The notes under the pieces: generated by a model | Told to the model about the DNA's origin: nothing | The model's input: the letters and a program-made list of their open reading frames with translations, nothing else | The model's database searches: none | Shown: positions 17,304 to 26,844 of the stretch, in pieces | Position numbering within the stretch: the first letter of the stretch is position 1 | How the letters are laid out: every line of letters begins with the position of its first letter | Assembly (NCBI RefSeq): GCF_023715785.1 | Contig: NZ_JAMBOX010000006.1 | Coordinates: 203,566 to 267,565 of the forward strand | Reading direction: 5' to 3' | Source of the DNA: Neobacillus niacini | GTDB lineage: Bacteria > Bacillota > Bacilli > Bacillales > Cytobacillaceae | DNA: 64,000 nt | Translations under genes and position numbers: made by a program

Positions 17304-17310
17304 AAAGATT

Positions 17311-17332
17311 AGGACCTGAGCTTTCAGGTCCT
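17311..17332 (+). terminator. Stem-loop after the GH4 gene
   Basis: AGGACCTGA and TCAGGTCCT form a perfect 9-bp stem with a GCTT loop, followed by ATTTTAAAA. Probably partial termination, since the next gene continues in the same direction after 23 bases. Confidence 0.6.
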
Positions 17333-17355
17333 ATTTTAAAATAGGGGGAAAGATC

Positions 17356-18060
17356 ATGATTAAATTAATTGTAAACAGCGACGATTTTGGTTATTCAAGA
17401 GCGATTAATTTCGGTGTCATTGATGCACATAAGTATGGGATCTTAAATTCAGCTACGCTTATGACCAATATGCCGGGTGCGGAGCATGCATTTCAACTGG
17501 CAAAAGAAAACCCTGAACTTCAAGTGGGTATACATCTTGTTTTGACATGTGGAAAGCCGCTTACTAACGTACCTGATCTGGTTGATGAGGATGGCTATTT
17601 CAAAAAGAATAGCATTATCTTCAATGACCCGAATCTTAATGTTGAACAAGTTGAGCAGGAATGGACCGCACAAATTGAAAAATTCCTTGCTTCCGGGGTC
17701 CCTCTTACTCACATGGATTCACACCATCATGCACACGGTATCCCGCTTCTGCTTCCAGTGGTTCAACGACTTTCAAAAAAATACAATTTGCCAGTCCGCT
17801 GCTCTGGTGATGTACAAATTGAAGGAGTTCCTGCATTTTCAGATGTTTTGACAACTGATTTTTACGGGGAAACACTTACATTTGATTACTTTGAAAAATT
17901 GGCCGACCGTTTTCCAGACGGGACAGTGGTGGAAGTAATGGCTCACCCTGGTTATCTTGATTCATCAGTACTTACTGGTTCATCTTATAACGTAGACCGA
18001 GTAAAAGAGCTTGAGATCCTAACGACTGTCAAGCTTCCGGACAATATTCAACTTGCCTAA
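17356..18060 (+). CDS. chbG: ChbG/HpnK-family carbohydrate deacetylase (YdjC family)
   Basis: 234 residues, ATG after AGGGGGAAAG. LIVNSDDFGYSRAIN carries the metal-binding Asp pair, HLVLTCGKPL and THMDSHHHAHG (near residue 118-128) supply further metal histidines, and VEVMAHPGY closes the active site. These enzymes remove an acetyl group from N-acetylated sugars; E. coli ChbG monodeacetylates chitobiose-6-phosphate, which is then an inducer and substrate for ChbF. The order GH4 glycosidase then ChbG reproduces the E. coli chbFG pair, and is the best evidence that this PTS handles chitin-derived disaccharides. Slightly shorter than E. coli ChbG but with all motifs present. Confidence 0.87.
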   Translation: MIKLIVNSDDFGYSRAINFGVIDAHKYGILNSATLMTNMPGAEHAFQLAKENPELQVGIHLVLTCGKPLTNVPDLVDEDGYFKKNSIIFNDPNLNVEQVEQEWTAQIEKFLASGVPLTHMDSHHHAHGIPLLLPVVQRLSKKYNLPVRCSGDVQIEGVPAFSDVLTTDFYGETLTFDYFEKLADRFPDGTVVEVMAHPGYLDSSVLTGSSYNVDRVKELEILTTVKLPDNIQLA

Positions 18061-18075
18061 TCGTAAGACAAATCG

Positions 18076-18105
18076 TAGTTCCGGTGTATGCTTCCACCGG
18101 AACTA
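18076..18105 (+). terminator. Stem-loop between the deacetylase and GH1 genes
   Basis: TAGTTCCGGTG and CACCGGAACTA make a perfect 11-bp stem with an eight-base loop. Only a short mixed sequence follows, so it may act as a processing or attenuating hairpin and not a full terminator. Confidence 0.5.
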
Positions 18106-18124
18106 ACTTAGTATAGTTAAATGA

Positions 18125-19588
<1,464 letters not shown>

Positions 19589-19600
19589 GAGGGCAATATA

Positions 19601-19867
19601 ATGGCAGAAAAAACATTTACAGTAATCGATTCAGCGGGAATCCACGCACGTCCAGCAACTGTTTTGGTTAGTACGGCATCAAAATTCAAATCAGAGGTTA
19701 CAATCGCTTATAAGGAAAAACAAGTAAATCTAAAATCAATTATGGGAGTCATGTCCCTTGGAATTCCTAATGGAGCCGAAATTAAGATTAACGCAGAAGG
19801 TGAAGATGCGGACGCTGCCATTCAGCAGCTTGAGGAAGTATTGAAAAAAGAAGGCTTGGCCAACTGA
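19601..19867 (+). CDS. HPr phosphocarrier protein, operon-encoded copy
   Basis: 88 residues, ATG after [16 protein letters not shown] carries His15, the residue phosphorylated by enzyme I, and [14 protein letters not shown] carries Ser46, the site of HPr kinase that links sugar flux to CcpA. Both sites are intact, so it can act in transport and in catabolite repression, unlike Crh, which lacks His15. Length equals canonical Bacillus HPr. In Bacillus the main ptsH is normally beside ptsI, which is not here, so this is either a second copy or a relocated gene. It is the last gene before a strong terminator. Confidence 0.9.
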   Translation: MAEKTFTVIDSAGIHARPATVLVSTASKFKSEVTIAYKEKQVNLKSIMGVMSLGIPNGAEIKINAEGEDADAAIQQLEEVLKKEGLAN

Positions 19868-19886
19868 TTTATGATAGTAAAGGAAA

Positions 19887-19927
19887 CCCCTTACATGGAA
19901 ATGGCCCGTGTAAGGGGAATTTTTTTG
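19887..19927 (+). terminator. Intrinsic terminator ending the PTS operon
   Basis: CCCCTTACA and TGTAAGGGG pair around a 13-base loop and run into AATTTTTTTG. A strong Rho-independent terminator. Confidence 0.85.
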
Positions 19928-19942
19928 ATTGGATGATGGGAC

Positions 19943-21199
19943 ATGGAAAATAAAGTTTTATCCAATGTAAAAGAAAAAGCGGTTTTTGTGTGGAAGATTC
20001 CATCGTTTCCAGCCTTATTTTTAATTAACTTTATTTTTGGGCTATCAACTTCATTTTTCCTGCCATTTTCCTCTTTGTTCGGTATTGATGAGGTGGGAAT
20101 GAGCAATATCGGATTTGGGGTGTTTATGACAATCACTGCTATAGGCGGGGTTGCCCTCAGCACTTATATCGCCAAATTGTCAGATACGAACATGAGCCGA
20201 AAAAAGCTGTTGGTTTTAACCGCGCTATCGGGAATTGTGGGTTATGGCTTATATGCTTTTTTACGAAATTACTTTGCGTTGATGATTACGGGGTTTTTTG
20301 TGCTCGGTGTAACAGCTGCCGCAGTGCCACAGTTATGGGCTTACGCTAGGGATGTGCTAACACAGTCTAGTATTGCAAAAGAAGATACTCCATTTGTGAT
20401 GAATGTATTTCGGATGTTTTTCGCTTTGTCCTGGACGGTGGGGCCTGCTCTCGGCGCATGGCTGCTTCAGGCCGGCGGTTTTAAAGGGTTATTTTTATTT
20501 GTGGTAGCTGGGTAGCTCCTGGCACTTATAGCTATTATCTTTCTCTTAAAAGATGTATCTAGTCAACAAGTCTCAGTTCGGGCAGAAGTGCCATCGGTAA
20601 GCAAATATGTGAAAAGGCCGTATATTTTTGGTTATTTGGCTGCGGCATTTTTACTTTCTACCGCAACTTCTATTCACATGTTAAATGTGCCACAGTTCGT
20701 CACCAAGGTATTGCATGGTACCGAAATGGATGTCGGGATTATTTTTAGTGTAGCGCCAGTTTTTGAAGTGCCATTGATGGTCTTGGTCGGAATCTGGGCA
20801 ACGAAAATTGATAATGCCATCTTAATAAAAATAGGATTTTTCACTGCATTTCTGTACTTTTTGTTGTTTGGCTTTGTCAACGCTCCATGGCAAATCTATC
20901 CGTTGCAGTTTTTGAGTGCTGCACAGGTTTCGATAACGGCAGGGATTGCGATTTCTTATTTTCAGGATTTCATTCCGGAGGCACCTGGTACGGCAACAAC
21001 CCTTTATATGAATACCACACAAATCGGCTCAACTGTTGGTTATTTGCTGTTCGGCTTTATTTCGGAACTGATTAGCTATGGACACCTCATTTTCATCTAT
21101 ACTATTTTTGCTGGTATGGGTCTAGCATTTCTGTTCCTATTTAAGAAACAAAATACTACTAGTTTTGACAGCGGAAATGAAAGAGTTTCTAATTTATAA
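19943..21199 (+). pseudogene. SET-like MFS sugar efflux transporter with an in-frame amber stop
   Basis: The 418-codon frame is continuous in one phase but broken by TAG at 20513-20515; homologous sequence resumes at once (LLALIAIIFLL) and runs to 21199. Twelve or so hydrophobic spans are visible, with IPSFPALFLINFIFG at the start, an ISYFQDFIPEAPGTA loop late, and FGIDEVGMSNIGFGVF early, resembling sugar efflux transporters of the SetA group. Next to a disaccharide PTS operon it may have exported excess sugar or glycosides. The single substitution could be a true nonsense mutation (TGG or CAG/AAG to TAG) or a sequencing error. The ribosome site is weak (GATGGG). Confidence 0.75.
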
Positions 21200-21288
21200 A
21201 GGCTATTAACAGTGCCTTATGTTTGCATTCTTGATTAAGATACGTAATATTTATATTAGCTAGTCAAATCATTATTTGAAGGGGCACG

Positions 21289-22005
21289 ATGATGGCTAAT
21301 AATAAACTAAATGGGAAGAAAGAACAGGGTTCATCTTCAAAATTTGTTTTTTGGGTGATCGGATTAATAGCAGTAGGGGTATTGGGACTAATCTTTTTAA
21401 ATAGTTATTCAGATAAGCAAAAAGAGAAAGCAGAAACTAAAACAGCGGAAATTGATTACAGTTATCAGCCGTTCCTTGGTGATAAGGCCGCACCGGTTTC
21501 GATTGTAGAATTCGGGGATTACAAATGCCCGGCTTGCAAAAGTTTTGCTGAATCGTTCGTTCCGTTAATTCTGGATGAGTTTGTGGATACTGGAAAAGCC
21601 AAGTTTTATTTTATGAATGATTCATTCATTAATGTGGATTCAGAGCGCTCCGCCAAATTTGCCGAGTCTGTGTTCCAGGAGCTTGGGAACGAGAAGTTTT
21701 GGGCATTCCACGAGCTTCTTTATAAAAGGCAGCCTGAGGACACAAAGTATGAAAAGATTGATTTATTTACGGAACCATTTTTAACGGATGTATTAAAAGA
21801 GGTTGCCAGCGGAGAAGAAGTTGACAAAGTAGTGAGAAATTTCCGTGACAAAAAATCGCATGAAGCTTGGCAAAAGGATATGGATTATGTCGCGAAATTA
21901 GGTGTTACGGGAACACCGACACTTTTTGTTAATGGCAAGATGTTTACCGGACAATCAATGGATGACTTAAAGGCGATGGTTGAAGAAGCCGCAAAGGGGA
22001 AGTAA
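21289..22005 (+). CDS. bdbD: DsbA-family thiol-disulfide oxidoreductase (BdbD-like)
   Basis: 238 residues from ATG 21289 (a second ATG follows at once), after GAAGGGGC. A single N-terminal membrane anchor (residues about 18-38) leads to an extracytoplasmic thioredoxin fold. GDYKCPACKSFAESFVP carries the CPAC active site near residue 80, and VTGTPTLFVNGKMFTG carries the cis-Pro and the return strand. BdbD oxidises thiols in secreted proteins and is recharged by BdbC, encoded directly downstream. The pair is a complete BdbCD system, needed in relatives for competence and secreted disulfide proteins. No missing residues. Confidence 0.9.
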   Translation: MMANNKLNGKKEQGSSSKFVFWVIGLIAVGVLGLIFLNSYSDKQKEKAETKTAEIDYSYQPFLGDKAAPVSIVEFGDYKCPACKSFAESFVPLILDEFVDTGKAKFYFMNDSFINVDSERSAKFAESVFQELGNEKFWAFHELLYKRQPEDTKYEKIDLFTEPFLTDVLKEVASGEEVDKVVRNFRDKKSHEAWQKDMDYVAKLGVTGTPTLFVNGKMFTGQSMDDLKAMVEEAAKGK

Positions 22006-22006
22006 T

Positions 22007-22411
22007 ATGAATAAATCCCTGCTGATTTCCTGGATTGCCGCAATTATTGCCACACTTGGAAGCCTGTATTTTAGCGAGGTCATGCATTTCATCCCTTGCA
22101 CGCTTTGCTGGTATCAACGGATTTTTATGTACCCGCTGGCGGTAATTCTTGGGGTTGCCGTCTATCGCAATGACAAGGGCATCACTAAATATGTCCTGCC
22201 ATTATCGGTAATAGGTGTACTGATATCGGGTTATCATACATTATTGCAAAAGGTGCCAGCCTTGCAGGAATTCGAAATGTGCAGCTACGGAGTCCCGTGC
22301 TCAAAGGATTATATCAACTGGCTTGGATTTATTACAATCCCGCTGCTGGCATTCTTCGCGTTTACAATCATTACCGTTTGCATGGTTATTCTTGCACGGA
22401 GAAAAATGTAA
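22007..22411 (+). CDS. bdbC: DsbB-family quinone-linked thiol oxidase (BdbC-like)
   Basis: 134 residues from the ATG at 22007, one base after the bdbD stop and behind AAAGGGGAAG; a longer in-frame start at 21980 inside bdbD is unlikely. Four membrane helices are visible. FIPCTLCWYQRIFMYPLA holds the first CxxC pair that passes electrons to quinone, and EMCSYGVPCSKDY holds the second cysteine pair that reoxidises BdbD. Length is normal for Bacillus BdbC. Tight spacing shows cotranscription with bdbD. Confidence 0.92.
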   Translation: MNKSLLISWIAAIIATLGSLYFSEVMHFIPCTLCWYQRIFMYPLAVILGVAVYRNDKGITKYVLPLSVIGVLISGYHTLLQKVPALQEFEMCSYGVPCSKDYINWLGFITIPLLAFFAFTIITVCMVILARRKM

Positions 22412-22433
22412 GAGACTATCCTGCGATAGTCTC
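22412..22433. repeat. Palindromic hairpin A, copy 1
   Basis: GAGACTATC, a CTGC loop and GATAGTCTC form a perfect 9-bp hairpin directly after the bdbC stop codon. The identical 22 bases recur at 23251-23272 in the same orientation. Confidence 0.8.
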
Positions 22434-22435
22434 AG

Positions 22436-22475
22436 ATTGTCGAGAAAGGGTATATTTCTCGACAATTTTTTATTT
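22436..22475 (+). terminator. Intrinsic terminator after bdbC
   Basis: ATTGTCGAGAAA pairs with TTTCTCGACAAT (12 bp, seven-base loop) and is followed by TTTTTTATTTT. Confidence 0.85.
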
Positions 22476-22525
22476 TAATGGAAATTGAATGGCCGATTTT
22501 ATTAAAATTGCCCCTGCTAGGGGGC

Positions 22526-22660
22526 CTGTTGATTTCCGTTCCAGGTGCTTCGCTTTCCGCGGGCGGTTCGGGAAGCCTCCTCAGCGCGTTCCGCGCCTGC
22601 GGGGTCTCCCCTGTCCCGTACTCCCGCAGGAGTCTTCGCACCTTCCGCTCCAATCAACAG
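22526..22660 (+). mobile_element. GC-rich miniature element with terminal inverted repeats, copy 1
   Basis: A 135-bp block far GC-richer than its surroundings. It starts CTGTTGATT and ends AATCAACAG, a 9-bp terminal inverted repeat, and has inner strings CTTTCCGCGGGC, GCGGGGTCTCCC and ACTCCCGCAGGAGTCTTCG. The reverse complement of the same element occurs at 23016-23148. It carries no plausible gene. Similar GC-rich blocks are familiar in intergenic regions of Bacillus-type genomes; a non-autonomous mobile element is the likely explanation. Confidence 0.7.
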
Positions 22661-22667
22661 GAGATAA

Positions 22668-22956
22668 TCAACCTGAAGCATTGCAACACACCTTTTCCAA
22701 CCTGAATAAATGTGTCGCAATCTTTTTCATGTTCTGGCAAGCTGCGGTTAGAAGCGCTTGCTCACTTGCTTTTTTATTCCTCGCAGCCGGCAGTAGCGAA
22801 GCCCATGCATCTCTTTGGAGTCTGCGAAGCTTCGCTCAATTTTTTCCTGATTTAGATAAGCGATTTACTCTTATCTTTTCCTTGTACTCCTCCCACTGAT
22901 TCATCAATAGACACAAATTCAAATTCACTTTGGCTAGACTCTTTAGGCTTAAACAT
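22668..22956 (-). pseudogene. IS1182-family transposase remnant, internally deleted
   Basis: Reading leftward from an ATG at 22956, the N-terminus gives MFKPKESSQSEFEFVSID, typical of IS1182-type transposases, then switches after about 20 codons to C-terminal sequence: QWEEYKEKIRVNRLSKSGK, ERSFADSKEMHGLRYCRLRG, then after a frameshift SEQALLTAACQNMKKIATHL and a stop at 22668. Most of the roughly 450-residue enzyme, including the DDE core, is gone, and several frame changes are present, so it is dead. The remnant lies exactly between two inverted copies of the GC-rich element. Confidence 0.75.
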
Positions 22957-23015
22957 TGAATTCACCACTTATTTTTAATAATTATTGGTTGAACTTCTTA
23001 ACTTAATAATAATAC

Positions 23016-23148
23016 CTGTTGATTTGCGCGGAAGGCACGAAGACTCCTGCGGGAGTACGGGGCATTGGGAGACCCCGCAGGCGCTTGCGCCGAGGAGGCT
23101 CCCAGGCACGCCCGCGGAAAGCGAAGTGCCTGGAGCGCAAATCAACAG
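23016..23148 (-). mobile_element. GC-rich miniature element, copy 2 (inverted)
   Basis: 133 bp, the reverse complement of the element at 22526-22660 with scattered differences. Here the termini are better kept: CTGTTGATTTGCGC and GCGCAAATCAACAG form a perfect 14-bp terminal inverted repeat. No gene content. Confidence 0.7.
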
Positions 23149-23250
23149 ACATATCGAATAGTTTTTGATTAATATCATCATATTAACGCGGTGAATTGTT
23201 AAAATAGTTATATAAAATAAAGGCTATCGAAAGTTTCTCGACAGCCTGAA

Positions 23251-23272
23251 GAGACTATCCTGCGATAGTCTC
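23251..23272. repeat. Palindromic hairpin A, copy 2
   Basis: Identical to 22412-22433 and in the same orientation, here followed by TTATTTTTTAG. It is preceded at 23219-23247 by a related imperfect hairpin with arms AGGCTATCGA and TCTCGACAGCCT, which echoes the TCTCGACA arm of the terminator at 22436. Confidence 0.75.
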
Positions 23273-23281
23273 TTATTTTTT

Positions 23282-23377
23282 AGTTATGCTGTTCTTGTTG
23301 CTTTACTTTTAATCGGCCTTCTAATACTAAGAAAAAGGTTCCCATCCAATAATAGTAAAAGGGCTCCCATATAGGAG
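23282..23377 (+). other. Possible C-terminal relic of a membrane protein
   Basis: In one frame 23282-23377 reads a hydrophobic segment, AVLVALLLIGLLILRKRF, then a polar tail and TAG. It looks like the last membrane helix and positively charged end of a lost transporter gene. There is no start or ribosome site. Weakly supported. Confidence 0.25.
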
Positions 23378-23387
23378 CCCTTTTACT
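23354..23387. terminator. Bidirectional terminator overlapping the glutaredoxin stop
   Basis: AGTAAAAGGGCTCC and GGAGCCCTTTTACT make a perfect 14-bp stem with a six-base loop. For the minus-strand glutaredoxin gene the first arm includes the stop codon. Confidence 0.85.
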
Positions 23388-23622
23388 CGAAACCAAGCAG
23401 CTTTTTTAATTTTTTTTCCTGAAAACCTAATACCAGTTTTCCGTTAATGAAGGTAGCAGGAGTTGCATAGATTTTCTTTTTCTTTAATTCATCGAGATAC
23501 TCATTATGTATTGATGCATTCCGCTCCTCGAATTCAATTCCCTGTTCCTTCAAGAACGTTTTAACTTGTTCACAATAAGTGCAGCCATTACTGGTATATA
23601 CTATTACTTCATGTAGCGGCAT
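23383..23622 (-). CDS. Glutaredoxin-like thiol protein
   Basis: 79 residues. The ATG at 23622 is chosen because it overlaps the stop of the upstream dps gene as TAATG, giving translational coupling; a longer frame starting at 23658 lies inside dps. VIVYTSNGCTYCEQVKTFL carries the CTYC redox site near residue 12-15, and YATPATFINGKLVLGF has the cis-Pro and returning strand of the NrdH/glutaredoxin fold. It would reduce protein disulfides or mixed disulfides in the cytosol. The link with dps suggests a role in oxidative stress. A partner in iron or thiol handling is possible but not shown. Confidence 0.85.
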   Translation of the reverse strand: MPLHEVIVYTSNGCTYCEQVKTFLKEQGIEFEERNASIHNEYLDELKKKKIYATPATFINGKLVLGFQEKKLKKLLGFE

Positions 23623-24068
23623 TAAACAGATTTCCCAAGGAATGCTTTCAGCATCCATACATGCTTTTCCAGACCAGAATGGATCGCCAGCAGCATATCT
23701 CCGGTTGTTTCATCATTATTTTCCTCTGCAAGGCTCATGCCTTCTTTTAATTCTCCGATGATGATGGAGAAATCGTTAATGATGGACTGTACCATTTCCT
23801 CAGCAGATTCTGTTCCGGCTGCCTCTTTAATAGAAGAAATTTCAAGGCTTTCCTTCATGGTAGCCACCGGTTTGCCGCCAATTGCCAGCAGCCGCTCGGC
23901 CAATTCATCAACGTGTAATCCCGCTTCATTATAGAATTCTTCAAATTTGGCATGTAAGGTGAAGAATTGCCCCCCGGTCACATACCAGTGATAATTATGT
24001 AACTTCATGTACAGGACAGACCAATTGGCAATTTGTTTGTTAAGTGTCTCTGCTAACTGATTTTGCAT
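23622..24068 (-). CDS. dps: Dps-family DNA-protecting ferritin-like protein
   Basis: 148 residues, ATG at 24068 after GGAGGAATT. The helical bundle shows the ferroxidase signature of Dps: [13 protein letters not shown] near residues 20-32 and [21 protein letters not shown] near 45-65, where His and Asp/Glu bind iron at the dimer interface. Dps dodecamers oxidise and store Fe(II) with peroxide and coat DNA, as MrgA does in B. subtilis. Its stop shares a base with the glutaredoxin start, so the pair is an operon. PerR control would be expected, but no convincing Per box was found in the upstream 350 bases. Confidence 0.88.
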   Translation of the reverse strand: MQNQLAETLNKQIANWSVLYMKLHNYHWYVTGGQFFTLHAKFEEFYNEAGLHVDELAERLLAIGGKPVATMKESLEISSIKEAAGTESAEEMVQSIINDFSIIIGELKEGMSLAEENNDETTGDMLLAIHSGLEKHVWMLKAFLGKSV

Positions 24069-24424
24069 GCTAATTCCTCCTTATGCTTTCCCTTACTATA
24101 TTTTACCCAAGTTTTCCTGGAGATTCTGCACACTTTCGAGGAAATAGTTGACAATCTCGTGAAAATTATTGGATTATTTACCTCAATTTATATTACAAAG
24201 ATGATACATTTTGTAAAAAAAAAGCCTAAACTCGCCACTGCTTCCAAATTTTTGTTGATTGACTGGTGAAGGAAGTATTTTCCACGTGGTAGATTAATGC
24301 TTTAGGATTGGGCAGTATGGTCGTCTTGGAGGTCTTTCCATTTATTGGACGATGAATAAGTATGTTACAACTGATAGCCTTAGTTGTAGAGAAAGCGAGC
24401 AACAAAAAACTAGGAGGTTTTAAA
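24069..24424. other. Divergent intergenic region between dps and the LysM hydrolase gene
   Basis: 356 bases with no gene that can be supported. The left end holds the dps ribosome site, the right end AGGAGG for the hydrolase. A small inverted repeat, ACAACT and AGTTGT with a nine-base loop, lies at 24367-24387. Promoters for both directions must be here but no clear -35/-10 pair stands out. Confidence 0.5.
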
Positions 24425-25027
24425 ATGAACAAACTTAAAAAACTAGTAATTGCAGCCGGATTAATTTTATCAATGTCAGCATTTACGTTAACGGAAAAAA
24501 CAGAAGCAGCGACTGCGACTCATAAGGTACAATATGGGGAAACGTATTGGAAAATTGCCACAAAATATGGTGTGCCTGTAAATAGCTTAATGGCCGCAAA
24601 CAATGCAAAAGGTTCGATGTTATACGCGGGGACTAATCTAGTAATCCCAAACGCTACTACATCAGAAGCAGATAAAGACTTAATGGCAAGACTTGTCCGC
24701 GCCGAAGCGGTGGGTGAGCCTTATGCTGGTAAGGTTGCCGTGGCAACGGTTATCTTAAACCGTGTAAAAAGCACTGAATTTCCGAATACTGTCCGTGATG
24801 TAATCTATCAAATTGAGTCCGGTCACTATGCATTCACTCCGGTCCAAAACGGAGCAATCAATCAGCCAGCCGATGCCGAATCTAAGAAAGCTGTAAACGA
24901 AGCACTGGCTTTCAGTGGTCAAGGTAATGGATCTTTATATTTCTATAACCCAAGAACAGCAAAAAGCAGCTGGATTAAATCACGTCCGGTAACAATTACA
25001 ATCGGTAACCATACGTTTGCTAGATAA
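24425..25027 (+). CDS. LysM-SleB-type cell wall hydrolase
   Basis: 200 residues from ATG 24425, set by AGGAGGTTTT; the frame is open upstream but without a ribosome site. A signal peptide (KLKKLVIAAGLILSMSAFTL, cut near TEAATA) is followed by one LysM domain (HKVQYGETYWKIATKYGVP, ending LVIP near residue 75) that binds peptidoglycan, then a Hydrolase_2 (SleB/CwlJ) domain from about 85 to 198 with LVRAEAVGEPYAGKVAVA, where the first Glu is the catalytic residue, and FTPVQNGAI. Such proteins are spore-cortex or vegetative lytic enzymes; YkvT of B. subtilis has the same build. Whether it acts in germination or growth cannot be told. Confidence 0.87.
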   Translation: MNKLKKLVIAAGLILSMSAFTLTEKTEAATATHKVQYGETYWKIATKYGVPVNSLMAANNAKGSMLYAGTNLVIPNATTSEADKDLMARLVRAEAVGEPYAGKVAVATVILNRVKSTEFPNTVRDVIYQIESGHYAFTPVQNGAINQPADAESKKAVNEALAFSGQGNGSLYFYNPRTAKSSWIKSRPVTITIGNHTFAR

Positions 25028-25253
25028 TATACCATTTTTACAAAAAGCAGTGGATTAAAACCCCACTGTTTTTTGTTATGCCTTATTTTCCTCCAAATAA
25101 TACTAGGGATTTTGCAAAAACAGTCAACCAAATTTATCCATTTAGGATTACATGTTATAATATTTGTGATAAATGTTGGCCAACATTGATTTTACGATGG
25201 CATGTAAAGGGAAGCCGTATCAGGGCCAAACGGGTGGGGGAGGAATGGACACT

Positions 25254-26702
25254 GTGAAACAAAAGCATCTAATTTATCCAATGTATCTTGACGGAAAATG
25301 GGTTGGCAATGATTATGAAGTTCTTACTGAAGTTATCAACCCGGCAACAAATGAGGTGTTAGGGGCGGTGCCGACGGGAGGAGCGCTGGAAGCAGAGCAG
25401 GCGGTGGATGCTGCTCATAAAGCATTTAAACTCTGGTCGAAAAAGACGGCTGAGGAGCGCTATCACCTCCTGATGAAATGGCACCATCTTATCGATGAGA
25501 ACAAGCATGAGATTGCCAGAATTATGACGATGGAGCAGGGGAAACCATTAACAGAGGCTCTTGGCGAGGTGGCTTATGCCAATAGCTTTATCTCCTGGTT
25601 CGCGGAAGAGGGGAAACGCGTTTACGGTGAAACGATTCCGGCTTCGCATCCAAATAAGCGGATTTTGGTGCGTAAGGAGCCAGTTGGTGTCATTGCGGCG
25701 ATCACGCCGTGGAATTTCCCGGCAGCGATGATTACCAGGAAGGTGGGCCCGGCCCTGGCCGCAGGCTGTACGGCTGTAGTGAAGCCGGCCAGTCAAACCC
25801 CGCTTACAGCATTGAAACTAGCTGAGCTTGCACATGAGGCAGGAATCCCAAACGGGGTACTGAATATTGTAACAGGAAGGTCGTCAGAAATCGGCGATGT
25901 TTGGTTAAAGGACCCGCGGGTAACCAAGATTACTTTTACCGGTTCAACCGAGGTAGGGAAAACATTGATGCGCGGGGCCGCGGAAACAGTCAAGAAAGTT
26001 TCGCTTGAGCTTGGCGGCAATGCTCCGTTTATTGTCATGGACGATGCCAATTTGGCAAAAGCGGCCGCCGGCTTAGTCCAGTCAAAATTTCGCAATGCCG
26101 GACAAACTTGCATTTGTACGAATCGCGTTTATGTGCAGGAAAGTGTCGCGGAAGAATTTACAAGGCTATTCCAAGCAGAATTAGAGAAACTTAAGGTCGG
26201 AAACGGCCTTGATGAGGGTATTGATATCGGTCCATTAATTGACCAGGCTGCCCGTTCAAAAGTCGAAGAATTGGTGGAGGATGCGGTCGCTAAAGGTGGA
26301 AAGGTCACTTATAGCGGACTTAAACCTGCTGTAGAAAACGGCTATTTCTATTCCCCAACAATTTTAACCAATGTTCACGATGGAATGGAATGCATGAAGG
26401 ATGAAATCTTTGGCCCCCTTGCGCCAATTTCGACGTTTAAAACCGAGGAAGAAGTGATTGAGCGTGCCAACAATTCCAACTACGGATTGGCGGCCTATGT
26501 ATATACCGAGAATTTAAGCCGATCGTTCCGAATTACGGAACAGCTCGAGTATGGAATTGTCGGCCTCAATGATGCTCTGCCATCCGTTGCCCAAGCTCCA
26601 TTCGGCGGCTATAAGGAGAGCGGGATTGGCCGTGAAGGCGGGCACTATGGAATTGAAGAGTTTTTGGAAGTGAAATATATTTCCATCGGTTTGGATTATT
26701 AA
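25254..26702 (+). CDS. gabD: NAD(P)-dependent succinate-semialdehyde dehydrogenase
   Basis: About 482 residues from the GTG at 25254, nine bases after GGAGGA; the ATG at 25245 sits almost on that site, and an upstream ATG at 25173 adds an unlikely tail. Aldehyde dehydrogenase motifs are complete: ITPWNFPAAMITRKVGPALA, FTGSTEVGKTLM for cofactor binding, SLELGGNAPFIVMDDA with the general base Glu, and GQTCICTNRVYV with the catalytic Cys and the nearby Cys typical of GabD-type redox-sensitive enzymes. PFGGYKESGIGREGG closes the fold. It oxidises succinate semialdehyde to succinate in GABA use. No gabT is beside it. Glutarate-semialdehyde dehydrogenase is the alternative. Confidence 0.85.
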   Translation: MKQKHLIYPMYLDGKWVGNDYEVLTEVINPATNEVLGAVPTGGALEAEQAVDAAHKAFKLWSKKTAEERYHLLMKWHHLIDENKHEIARIMTMEQGKPLTEALGEVAYANSFISWFAEEGKRVYGETIPASHPNKRILVRKEPVGVIAAITPWNFPAAMITRKVGPALAAGCTAVVKPASQTPLTALKLAELAHEAGIPNGVLNIVTGRSSEIGDVWLKDPRVTKITFTGSTEVGKTLMRGAAETVKKVSLELGGNAPFIVMDDANLAKAAAGLVQSKFRNAGQTCICTNRVYVQESVAEEFTRLFQAELEKLKVGNGLDEGIDIGPLIDQAARSKVEELVEDAVAKGGKVTYSGLKPAVENGYFYSPTILTNVHDGMECMKDEIFGPLAPISTFKTEEEVIERANNSNYGLAAYVYTENLSRSFRITEQLEYGIVGLNDALPSVAQAPFGGYKESGIGREGGHYGIEEFLEVKYISIGLDY

Positions 26703-26717
26703 TTTTGCTAAGAAACC

Positions 26718-26752
26718 AAAGCCGTGTACCGGGGGTTCCAGTCCACGGCTTT
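26718..26752 (+). terminator. Intrinsic terminator after the aldehyde dehydrogenase
   Basis: AAAGCCGTG and CACGGCTTT pair around a 17-base loop, followed by TATTTTATG. Confidence 0.8.
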
Positions 26753-26844
26753 TATTTTATGTCGAAAGTATCGCACACTTTAAATAGAAGGAGGCGGTAT
26801 GGTACGATAGTGGAAAAAAGCGAGTACTTTAAGAGGGTGGGGAC

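Noticed and set aside
22432..22899. Several open frames of 67-136 codons over the GC-rich elements
   Set aside because: They read through the repeat and the transposase remnant in unrelated frames, have biased composition and lack ribosome sites.
24069..24424. A PerR box or SigB promoter upstream of dps
   Set aside because: A/T-rich stretches were scanned by eye but none matched either consensus well enough to report.
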